Assembly: GCA_032718475.1 (NCBI GenBank)
Contig: JAUCBJ010006717.1
Coordinates: 82,374 to 146,373, forward strand
Length of the DNA: 64,000 bases
Source: Nemertoderma westbladi
Lineage: Eukaryota > Xenacoelomorpha > Nemertodermatida > Nemertodermatidae
Reading direction: 5' to 3'
Shown here: positions 30,700 through 43,690 of the stretch, in pieces
Layout: each line of letters starts with the position of its first letter
Numbering within the stretch: position 1 is the stretch's first letter
Notes under the pieces: model-generated
What the model was told of the DNA's origin: nothing
Databases searched by the model: none
Seen by the model: the letters and a program-made list of their open reading frames with translations, nothing else
Translations under genes and position numbers: made by a program

Positions 30700-33600
30700 A
30701 ACAATCAGAATGGAATGAACTATCAGAATGGAATGAACTATCAGAATGGAATGAACTATCAGAATGGAATGTAATATCAGAATGGAATGAACTATCAGAA
30801 TGGAATGAACTATCAGAATGGAATGCACTATCAGAATGGAATGAACTATCAGAATGGAATGAACTATAAAAATGGAATTAACTATCAGAATGGAATGAAC
30901 AACCAGTATGGAATGTATGAACTATCAGAATGGAATGAACTATCAGAATGGAATGAACTATCAGAATGGAATGAACTATCACAATGGAATGAACTATCAG
31001 AATGGAATGAACTATCAGAATGGAATGAACTATCAGAATGGAATGAACTATCAGAATGATGGAATGAACTATCAGAATGGAATGAATGAACTATCAGAAT
31101 GGAATGAACTATCAGAATGGAATGAACTATCAGAATGGAATGAACTATCAGAATGGAATGAACTATCAGAATGGAATGAACAATCAGAATGGAATGAATG
31201 AACTATCAGAATGGAATGAACAATCAGAATGGAATGAACAATCAGAATGGAATGAATGAACTATCAGAATGGAATGAACAATCAGAATGGAATGAACTAT
31301 CAGAATGGAATGAACTATCAGAATGGAATGAACTATCAGAATGGAATGAACTATCAGAATGGAATGAACTATCAGAATGGAATGAAGAATCAGAATGGAA
31401 TGAACTATCAGAATGGAATGGCCAATCAGAATGGAATGAACTATCAGAATGGAATGGCCAATCAGAATGGAATGAACTATCAGAATGGAATGAACTATCA
31501 GAATGGAATGAACAATCAGAATGGAATGAATGAACTATCAGAATGGAATGAACTATCAGAATGATGGAATGAACTATCAGAATGGAATGAATGAACTATC
31601 AGAATGGAATGAACTATCAGAATGGAATGAACTATAAAAATGGAATGAACTATCAGAATGGAATGAACTATCAGAATGGAATGAACTATCAGAATGGAAT
31701 GAACTATCAGAATGGAATGAACAATCAGAATGGAATGAACAATCAGAATGGAATGAACTATCAGAATGGAATTAACAATCAGAATGGAATGAACTATCAG
31801 AATGGAATGAACTATCAGAATGGAATGAACTATCAGAATGGAATTAACAATCAGAATGGAATGAACTATCAGAATGGAATGAACTATCAGAATGGAATGA
31901 ACTATCAGAATGGAATGAACTATCAGAATGGAATGAACTATCAGAATGGAATGAACTATCAGAATGGAATGAACTATCAGAATGGAATTAACAATCAGAA
32001 TGGAATGAACTATCAGAATGGAATGAACTATCAGAATGGAATGAACTATCAGAATGGAATGAACTATCAGAATGGAATGAACTATCAGAATGGAATGAAC
32101 TATCAGAATGGAATGAACTATCAGAATGGAATGAACTATCAGAATGGAATGAACTATCAGAATGGAATTAACAACCAGTATGGAATGAATGAACTATCAG
32201 AATGGAATGAACAATCAGAATGGAATGAACTATCAGAATGGAATGAACTATCAGAATGGAATGAACTATCAGAATGGAATGAACTATCAGAATGGAATTA
32301 ACAATCAGAATGGAATGAACTATCAGAATGGAATTAACTATCAGAATGGAATGAACAACCAGTATGGAATGAATGAACTATCAGAATGGAATGAACAACC
32401 AGTATGGAATGAATGAACTATCAGAATGGAATGAACTATCAGAATGGAATGAACTATCAGAATGGAATGAACTATCAGAATGGAATGAACTATCAGAATG
32501 GAATGAACTATCAGAATGGAATGAACTATCAGAATGGAATGAACTATCAGAATGGAATGAATGAACTATCAGAATGGAATGAACTATCAGAATGGAATGA
32601 ACTATCAGAATGGAATGAACTATCAGAATGGAATGAACTATCAGAATGGAATGAACTATCAGAATGGAATGAACTATCAGAATGGAATGAACTATCAGAA
32701 TGGAATGAACTATCAGAATGGAATGAACTATCAGAATGGAATGAACTATCAGAATGGAATGAACTATAAAAATGGAATGAACTATCAGAATGGAATGAAC
32801 TATCAGAATGGAATGAACAATCAGAATGGAATGAACTATCAGAATGGAATGAACTATCAGAATGGAATGAACTATAAAAATGGAATTAACAATCAGAATG
32901 GAATTAACAATCAGAATGGAATGAACTATAAAAATGGAATGAACTATCAGAATGGAATGAACTATCAGAATGGAATGAACAATCAGAATGGAATGAACTA
33001 TCAGAATGGAATTAACAATCAGAATGGAATGAACAATCAGAATGGAATGAACTATCAGAATGGAATGAACTATCAGAATGGAATTAACAATCAGAATGGA
33101 ATGAACTATCAGAATGGAATGAACTATCAGAATGGAATGAACTATCAGAATGGAATGAACTATAAAAATGGAATGAACTATCAGAATGGAATGAACTATC
33201 AGAATGGAATGAACTATCAGAATGGAATGAACTATCAGAATGGAATGAACAATCAGAATGGAATGAACAATCAGAATGGAATGAACTATCAGAATGGAAT
33301 GAACTATCAGAATGGAATGAACTATCAGAATGGAATTAACAATCAGAATGGAATGAACTATCAGAATGGAATGAACTATCAGAATGGAATGAACTATCAG
33401 AATGGAATGAACTATCAGAATGGAATGAACTATCAGAATGGAATTAACAACCAGTATGGAATGAATGAACTATCAGAATGGAATGAACAATCAGAATGGA
33501 ATGAACTATCAGAATGGAATGAACTATCAGAATGGAATGAACTATCAGAATGGAATGAACTATCAGAATGGAATGAACTATCAGAATGGAATTAACAATC

Positions 33601-36600
33601 AGAATGGAATGAACTATCAGAATGGAATGAACTATCAGAATGGAATGAACTATCAGAATGGAATGAACTATCAGAATGGAATTAACTATCAGAATGGAAT
33701 GAACTATCAGAATGGAATGAACTATCAGAATGGAATGAACTATCAGAATGGAATTAACTATCAGAATGGAATGAACAACCAGTATGGAATGAACTATCAG
33801 AATGGAATTAACTATCAGAATGGAATGAACAACCTGTATGGAATGTATGAACTATCAGAATAGAATGAACTATCAGAATGGAATGAACTATCAGAATGGA
33901 ATGAACAATCAGAATGGAATGAACTATCAGAATGGAATGAACTATCAGAATGGAATGAACTATCAGAATGGAATGAACTATCAGAATGGAATGAACAACC
34001 AGTATGGAATGAACAATCAGAATGGAATGAACTATCAGAATGGAATGAACAATCAGAATGGAATGAACTATCAGAATGGAATGAACTATCAGAATGGAAT
34101 GAACTATCAGAATGGAATGTAATATCAGAATGGAATGAACTATCAGAATGGAATGAACTATCAGAATGGAATGCACTATCAGAATGGAATGAACTATCAG
34201 AATGGAATGAACTATAAAAATGGAATTAACTATCAGAATGGAATGAACAACCAGTATGGAATGTATGAACTATCAGAATGGAATGAACTATCAGAATGGA
34301 ATGAACTATCAGAATGGAATGAACTATCACAATGGAATGAACTATCAGAATGGAATGAACTATCAGAATGGAATGAACTATCAGAATGGAATGAACTATC
34401 AGAATGATGGAATGAACTATCAGAATGGAATGAATGAACTATCAGAATGGAATGAACTATCAGAATGGAATGAACTATCAGAATGGAATGAACTATCAGA
34501 ATGGAATGAACTATCAGAATGGAATGAACAATCAGAATGGAATGAATGAACTATCAGAATGGAATGAACAATCAGAATGGAATGAACAATCAGAATGGAA
34601 TGAATGAACTATCAGAATGGAATGAACAATCAGAATGGAATGAACTATCAGAATGGAATGAACTATCAGAATGGAATGAACTATCAGAATGGAATGAACT
34701 ATCAGAATGGAATGAACTATCAGAATGGAATGAAGAATCAGAATGGAATGAACTATCAGAATGGAATGGCCAATCAGAATGGAATGAACTATCAGAATGG
34801 AATGGCCAATCAGAATGGAATGAACTATCAGAATGGAATGAACTATCAGAATGGAATGAACAATCAGAATGGAATGAATGAACTATCAGAATGGAATGAA
34901 CTATCAGAATGATGGAATGAACTATCAGAATGGAATGAATGAACTATCAGAATGGAATGAACTATCAGAATGGAATGAACTATAAAAATGGAATGAACTA
35001 TCAGAATGGAATGAACTATCAGAATGGAATGAACTATCAGAATGGAATGAACTATCAGAATGGAATGAACAATCAGAATGGAATGAACAATCAGAATGGA
35101 ATGAACTATCAGAATGGAATTAACAATCAGAATGGAATGAACTATCAGAATGGAATGAACTATCAGAATGGAATGAACTATCAGAATGGAATTAACAATC
35201 AGAATGGAATGAACTATCAGAATGGAATGAACTATCAGAATGGAATGAACTATCAGAATGGAATGAACTATCAGAATGGAATGAACTATCAGAATGGAAT
35301 GAACTATCAGAATGGAATGAACTATCAGAATGGAATTAACAATCAGAATGGAATGAACTATCAGAATGGAATGAACTATCAGAATGGAATGAACTATCAG
35401 AATGGAATGAACTATCAGAATGGAATGAACTATCAGAATGGAATGAACTATCAGAATGGAATGAACTATCAGAATGGAATGAACTATCAGAATGGAATGA
35501 ACTATCAGAATGGAATTAACAACCAGTATGGAATGAATGAACTATCAGAATGGAATGAACAATCAGAATGGAATGAACTATCAGAATGGAATGAACTATC
35601 AGAATGGAATGAACTATCAGAATGGAATGAACTATCAGAATGGAATTAACAATCAGAATGGAATGAACTATCAGAATGGAATTAACTATCAGAATGGAAT
35701 GAACAACCAGTATGGAATGAATGAACTATCAGAATGGAATGAACAACCAGTATGGAATGAATGAACTATCAGAATGGAATGAACTATCAGAATGGAATGA
35801 ACTATCAGAATGGAATGAACTATCAGAATGGAATGAACTATCAGAATGGAATGAACTATCAGAATGGAATGAACTATCAGAATGGAATGAACTATCAGAA
35901 TGGAATGAATGAACTATCAGAATGGAATGAACTATCAGAATGGAATGAACTATCAGAATGGAATGAACTATCAGAATGGAATGAACTATCAGAATGGAAT
36001 GAACTATCAGAATGGAATGAACTATCAGAATGGAATGAACTATCAGAATGGAATGAACTATCAGAATGGAATGAACTATCAGAATGGAATGAACTATCAG
36101 AATGGAATGAACTATAAAAATGGAATGAACTATCAGAATGGAATGAACTATCAGAATGGAATGAACAATCAGAATGGAATGAACTATCAGAATGGAATGA
36201 ACTATCAGAATGGAATGAACTATAAAAATGGAATTAACAATCAGAATGGAATTAACAATCAGAATGGAATGAACTATAAAAATGGAATGAACTATCAGAA
36301 TGGAATGAACTATCAGAATGGAATGAACAATCAGAATGGAATGAACTATCAGAATGGAATTAACAATCAGAATGGAATGAACAATCAGAATGGAATGAAC
36401 TATCAGAATGGAATGAACTATCAGAATGGAATTAACAATCAGAATGGAATGAACTATCAGAATGGAATGAACTATCAGAATGGAATGAACTATCAGAATG
36501 GAATGAACTATAAAAATGGAATGAACTATCAGAATGGAATGAACTATCAGAATGGAATGAACTATCAGAATGGAATGAACTATCAGAATGGAATGAACAA

Positions 36601-37130
36601 TCAGAATGGAATGAACAATCAGAATGGAATGAACTATCAGAATGGAATGAACTATCAGAATGGAATGAACTATCAGAATGGAATTAACAATCAGAATGGA
36701 ATGAACTATCAGAATGGAATGAACTATCAGAATGGAATGAACTATCAGAATGGAATGAACTATCAGAATGGAATGAACTATCAGAATGGAATTAACAACC
36801 AGTATGGAATGAATGAACTATCAGAATGGAATGAACAATCAGAATGGAATGAACTATCAGAATGGAATGAACTATCAGAATGGAATGAACTATCAGAATG
36901 GAATGAACTATCAGAATGGAATGAACTATCAGAATGGAATTAACAATCAGAATGGAATGAACTATCAGAATGGAATGAACTATCAGAATGGAATGAACTA
37001 TCAGAATGGAATGAACTATCAGAATGGAATTAACTATCAGAATGGAATGAACTATCAGAATGGAATGAACTATCAGAATGGAATGAACTATCAGAATGGA
37101 ATTAACTATCAGAATGGAATGAACAACCAG
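30700..37130 (+). repeat. Two tandem ~3,348-bp satellite blocks
   Basis: Markers between about 30,700 and 33,780 recur at a constant +3,348 bp, from about 34,050 to 37,130. These include GAATGTAATATCAG, GAATGCACTATCAG, AATGATGGAATG, the GGCCAATC pair and clusters of CTATAAAAATGG near 32,765, 32,873, 32,927 and 33,161 (36,113, 36,221, 36,275, 36,509 in copy 2). The first ~800 bp is a third and fourth copy of a segment in the preceding 2,720-bp blocks, at spacings of 1,614 and 3,348 bp. Copies diverge at the right end, near 33,780/37,130. Confidence 0.75.
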
Positions 37131-38880
37131 TATGGAATGAATGAACTATCAGAATGGAATGAACAACCAGTATGGAATGAATGAACTATCAGAATGGAAT
37201 GAACTATCAGAATGGAATGAACTATCAGAATGGAATGAACTATCAGAATGGAATGAACTATCAGAATGGAATGAACTATCAGAATGGAATTAACTATCAG
37301 AATGGAATGAACAACCTGTATGGAATGTATGAACTATCAGAATAGAATGAACTATCAGAATGGAATGAACTATCAGAATGGAATGAACTATCAGAATGGA
37401 ATGAACTATCAGAATGGAATGAACAACCAGAATGGAATGAACAATCAGAATGGAATGAACTATCAGAATGGAATGAACTATCAGAATGGAATGAATGAAC
37501 TATCAGAATGGAATGAACTATCAGAATGGAATGAACAATCAGAATGGAATGAACTATCAGAATGGAATGAACTATAAGAATGGAATGGCCAATCAGAATG
37601 GAATGAACTATCAGAATGGAATTAACAATCAGAATGGAATGAACTATCAGAATGGAATGAACTATCAGAATGGAATGAACAATCAGAATGGAATGAACTA
37701 TCAGAATGGAATGAACTATCAGAATGGAATGAACTATCAGAATGGAATGAACTATCAGAATGGAATGAACTATAAAAATGGAATTAACTATCAGAATGGA
37801 ATGAACTATAAAAATGGAATTAACAATCAGAATGGAATTAACAATCAGAATGGAATGAACAATCAGAATGGAATGAACTATCAGAATGGAATGAACTATC
37901 AGAATGGAATGAACTATCAGAATGGAATGAACAATCAGAATGGAATGAACTATCAGAATGGAATGAACTATCAGAATGGAATGAACTATCAGAATGGAAT
38001 GAACTATCAGAATGGAATGAACTATAAAAATGGAATTAACTATCAGAATGGAATGAACAATCAGAATGGAATGAACTATCAGAATGGAATGAACTATCAG
38101 AATGGAATGAACTATCAGAATGGAATGAACTATCAGAATGGAATGAACTATAAAAATGGAATTAACAATCAGAATGGAATTAACAATCAGAATGGAATGA
38201 GCAATCAGAATGGAATGAACTATCAGAATGGAATGAACAATCAGAATGGAATGAACTATCAGAATGGAATGAACTATCAGAATGGAATGGCCAATCAGAA
38301 TGGAATGAACTATCAGAATGGAATTAACAATCAGAATGGAATTAACAATCAGAATGGAATGAACAATCAGAATGGAATGAACTATCAGAATGGAATGAAC
38401 TATAAAAATGGAATTAACTATCAGAATGGAATGAACTATAAAAATGGAATTAACAATCAGAATGGAATTAACAATCAGAATGGAATGAACAATCAGAATG
38501 GAATGAACTATCAGAATGGAATGAACTATCAGAATGGAATGAACTATCAGAATGGAATGAACTATAAAAATGGAATTAACTATCAGAATGGAATGAACAA
38601 TCAGAATGGAATGAACTATCAGAATGGAATGAACTATCAGAATGGAATGAACTATCAGAATGGAATGAACTATCAGAATGGAATGAACTATAAAAATGGA
38701 ATTAACAATCAGAATGGAATTAACAATCAGAATGGAATGAACAATCAGAATGGAATGAACTATCAGAATGGAATGAACAATCAGAATGGAATGAACTATC
38801 AGAATGGAATGAACTATCAGAATGGAAATGAACTATCAGAATGGAATGAACTATCAGAATGGAATGAACAATCAGAATGG
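37130..38880 (+). repeat. TATAAAAA-rich satellite zone
   Basis: This stretch is dense in the CTATAAAAATGG unit (near 37,771, 37,807, 38,029, 38,149, 38,401, 38,437 and 38,689 among others) combined with GAATTAACAATCA. Two GGCCAATC units (near 37,588 and 38,289) and a one-base insertion, GGAAATGAAC, near 38,825 mark it. The segment from about 38,149 is repeated 4,489 bp downstream. The same two- and three-unit motifs are also re-used within this zone, so smaller duplications nest inside it. Confidence 0.65.
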
Positions 38881-41800
38881 AATGAACTATCAGAATGGAA
38901 TGAACTATCAGAATGGAATGAACTATCAGAATGGAATGAACTATCAGAATGGAATGAACTATAAAAATGGAATTAACTATCAGAATGGAATGAACAACCA
39001 GTATGGAATGTATGAACTATCAGAATGGAATGAACTATCAGAATGGAATGAACTATCAGAATGGAATGAACTATCAGAATGGAATGAACTATCAGAATGG
39101 AATGAACTATCAGAATGGAATGAACTATCAGAATGGAATGAACTATCAGAATGGAATGAACTATCAGAATGGAATTAACAATCAGAATGGAATGAACAAC
39201 CAGTATGGAATGTATGAAATATCAGAATGGAATGAACTATCAGAATGGAATGAACTATCAGAATGGAATGAACTATCAGAATGGAATGAACTATCAGAAT
39301 GGAATGAACTATCAGAATGGAATGAACTATCAGAATGGAATGAACAATCAGAATGGAATGAACTATCAGAATGGAATGAACTATCAGAATGGAATTAACA
39401 ACCAGTATGGAATGAATGAACTATCAGAATGGAATGAACTATCAGAATGGAATTAACAATCAGAATGGAATGAACTATCAAAAGGAATGAACTATCAGAA
39501 TGGAATGAACTATCAGAATGGAATGAACTATCAGAATGGAATTAACAATCAGAATGGAATGAACTATCAGAATGGAATGAACTATCAGAATGGAATGAAC
39601 TATCAGAATGGAATGAACTATCAGAATGGAATGAACTATCAGAATGGAATGAACTATCAGAATGGAATGAACTATCAGAATGGAATGAACTATCAGAATG
39701 GAATGAACTATCAGAATGGAATGAACTATCAGAATGGAATGAACTATAAAAATGGAATGAACTATCAGAATGGAATGAACTATCAGAATGGAATGAACAA
39801 TCAGAATGGAATGAACTATCAGAATGGAATGAACTATCAGAATGGAATGAACTATAAAAATGGAATTAACAATCAGAATGGAATTAACAATCAGAATGGA
39901 ATGAACTATAAAAATGGAATGAACTATCAGAATGGAATGAACTATCAGAATGGAATGAACAATCAGAATGGAATGAACTATCAGAATGGAATTAACAATC
40001 AGAATGGAATGAACAATCAGAATGGAATGAACTATCAGAATGGAATGAACTATCAGAATGGAATTAACAATCAGAATGGAATGAACTATCAGAATGGAAT
40101 GAACTATCAGAATGGAATGAACTATCAGAATGGAATGAACTATAAAAATGGAATGAACTATCAGAATGGAATGAACTATCAGAATGGAATGAACTATCAG
40201 AATGGAATGAACTATCAGAATGGAATGAACAATCAGAATGGAATGAACAATCAGAATGGAATGAACTATCAGAATGGAATGAACTATCAGAATGGAATGA
40301 ACTATCAGAATGGAATTAACAATCAGAATGGAATGAACTATCAGAATGGAATGAACTATCAGAATGGAATGAACTATCAGAATGGAATGAACTATCAGAA
40401 TGGAATGAACTATCAGAATGGAATTAACAACCAGTATGGAATGAATGAACTATCAGAATGGAATGAACAATCAGAATGGAATGAACTATCAGAATGGAAT
40501 GAACTATCAGAATGGAATGAACTATCAGAATGGAATGAACAATCAGAATGGAATGAACTATCAGAATGGAATGAACTATCAGAATGGAATGAACTATAAA
40601 AATGGAATTAACTATCAGAATGGAATGAACAACCAGTATGGAATGTATGAACTATCAGAATGGAATGAACTATCAGAATGGAATGAACTATCAGAATGGA
40701 ATGAACTATCAGAATGGAATGAACTATCAGAATGGAATGAACTATCAGAATGGAATGAACTATCAGAATGGAATGAACTATCAGAATGGAATGAACTATC
40801 AGAATGGAATGAACTATCAGAATGGAATTAACAATCAGAATGGAATGAACAACCAGTATGGAATGTATGAAATATCAGAATGGAATGAACTATCAGAATG
40901 GAATGAACTATCAGAATGGAATGAACTATCAGAATGGAATGAACTATCAGAATGGAATGAACTATCAGAATGGAATGAACTATCAGAATGGAATGAACAA
41001 TCAGAATGGAATGAACTATCAGAATGGAATGAACTATCAGAATGGAATTAACAACCAGTATGGAATGAATGAACTATCAGAATGGAATGAACTATCAGAA
41101 TGGAATTAACAATCAGAATGGAATGAACTATCAAAAGGAATGAACTATCAGAATGGAATGAACTATCAGAATGGAATGAACTATCAGAATGGAATTAACA
41201 ATCAGAATGGAATGAACTATCAGAATGGAATGAACTATCAGAATGGAATGAACTATCAGAATGGAATGAACTATCAGAATGGAATGAACTATCAGAATGG
41301 AATGAACTATCAGAATGGAATGAACTATCAGAATGGAATGAACTATCAGAATGGAATGAACTATCAGAATGGAATGAACTATCAGAATGGAATGAACTAT
41401 AAAAATGGAATGAACTATCAGAATGGAATGAACTATCAGAATGGAATGAACAATCAGAATGGAATGAACTATCAGAATGGAATGAACTATCAGAATGGAA
41501 TGAACTATAAAAATGGAATTAACAATCAGAATGGAATTAACAATCAGAATGGAATGAACTATAAAAATGGAATGAACTATCAGAATGGAATGAACTATCA
41601 GAATGGAATGAACAATCAGAATGGAATGAACTATCAGAATGGAATTAACAATCAGAATGGAATGAACAATCAGAATGGAATGAACTATCAGAATGGAATG
41701 AACTATCAGAATGGAATTAACAATCAGAATGGAATGAACTATCAGAATGGAATGAACTATCAGAATGGAATGAACTATCAGAATGGAATGAACTATAAAA

Positions 41801-42190
41801 ATGGAATGAACTATCAGAATGGAATGAACTATCAGAATGGAATGAACTATCAGAATGGTATGAACTATCAGAATGGAATGAACAATCAGAATGGAATGAA
41901 CAATCAGAATGGAATGAACTATCAGAATGGAATGAACTATCAGAATGGAATGAACTATCAGAATGGAATTAACAATCAGAATGGAATGAACTATCAGAAT
42001 GGAATGAACTATCAGAATGGAATGAACTATCAGAATGGAATGAACTATCAGAATGGAATGAACTATCAGAATGGAATTAACAACCAGTATGGAATGAATG
42101 AACTATCAGAATGGAATGAACAATCAGAATGGAATGAACTATCAGAATGGAATGAACTATCAGAATGGAATGAACTATCAGAATGGAATG
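38880..42190 (+). repeat. Two tandem ~1,650-bp satellite blocks
   Basis: Copy 1 (about 38,880-40,530) and copy 2 (about 40,530-42,190) share all markers at spacings of 1,635 then 1,653 bp. The 18-bp change is one extra unit in copy 2. Markers include AACCAGTATGGAATGTATG, GTATGAAATATCAG near 39,215/40,868, the one-base-short unit ATCAAAAGGAATG near 39,480/41,132, and the CTATAAAAATGG cluster near 39,741/41,395. Much of each copy also matches the 32.5-33.6-kb and 35.9-36.9-kb tracts (spacing 6,980 bp to the first). Confidence 0.72.
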
Positions 42191-42629
42191 AACAATCAGA
42201 ATGGAATGAACTATCAGAATGGAATGAACTATCAGAATGGAATGAACTATCAGAATGGAATGAACTATCAGAATGGAATGAACTATCAGAATGGAATGAA
42301 CTATCAGAATGGAATGAACTATCAGAATGGAATGAACTATCAGAATGGAATGAACTATCAGAATGGAATTAACTATCAGAATGGAATGAACAACCAGTAT
42401 GGAATGAATGAACTATCAGAATGGAATGAACAACCAGTATGGAATGAATGAACTATCAGAATGGAATGAACTATCAGAATGGAATGAACTATCAGAATGG
42501 AATGAACTATCAGAATGGAATGAACTATCAGAATGGAATGAACTATCAGAATGGAATTAACTATCAGAATGGAATGAACAACCAGTATGGAATGTATGAA
42601 CTATCAGAATAGAATGAACTATCAGAATG

Positions 42630-43690
42630 GAATGAACTATAAAAATGGAATTAACAATCAGAATGGAATTAACAATCAGAATGGAATGAACAATCAGAAT
42701 GGAATGAACTATCAGAATGGAATGAACTATCAGAATGGAATGAACTATCAGAATGGAATGAACTATCAGAATGGAATGGCCAATCAGAATGGAATGAACT
42801 ATCAGAATGGAATTAACAATCAGAATGGAATTAACAATCAGAATGGAATGAACAATCAGAATGGAATGAACTATCAGAATGGAATGAACTATAAAAATGG
42901 AATTAACTATCAGAATGGAATGAACTATAAAAATGGAATTAACAATCAGAATGGAATTAACAATCAGAATGGAATGAACAATCAGAATGGAATGAACTAT
43001 CAGAATGGAATGAACTATCAGAATGGAATGAACTATCAGAATGGAATGAACTATAAAAATGGAATTAACTATCAGAATGGAATGAACAATCAGAATGGAA
43101 TGAACTATCAGAATGGAATGAACTATCAGAATGGAATGAACTATCAGAATGGAATGAACTATCAGAATGGAATGAACTATAAAAATGGAATTAACAATCA
43201 GAATGGAATTAACAATCAGAATGGAATGAACAATCAGAATGGAATGAACTATCAGAATGGAATGAACAATCAGAATGGAATGAACTATCAGAATGGAATG
43301 AACTATCAGAATGGAAATGAACTATCAGAATGGAATGAACTATCAGAATGGAATGAACAATCAGAATGGAATGAACTATCAGAATGGAATGAACTATCAG
43401 AATGGAATGAACTATCAGAATGGAATGAACTATCAGAATGGAATGAACTATAAAAATGGAATTAACTATCAGAATGGAATGAACAACCAGTATGGAATGT
43501 ATGAACTATCAGAATGGAATGAACTATCGGAATGGAATGAACTATCAGAATGGAATGAACTATCAGAATGGAATGAACTATCAGAATGGAATGAACTATC
43601 AGAATGGAATGAACTATCAGAATGGAATGAACTATCAGAATGGAATGAACTATCAGAATGGAATGAACTATCAGAATGGAATGAACTATC
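42630..43690 (+). repeat. Satellite segment duplicated from 38.1-39.2 kb (+4,489 bp)
   Basis: The marker order CTATAAAAATGG, GAATTAACAATCA, GGCCAATC (C at 42,780), and the one-base insertion GGAAATGAAC near 43,315 reproduces the stretch from about 38,149 at a spacing of 4,489 bp. The GAATGTATG unit at 43,492 corresponds to 39,003. A shared one-base insertion is strong evidence for common descent over independent mutation. Confidence 0.7.
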
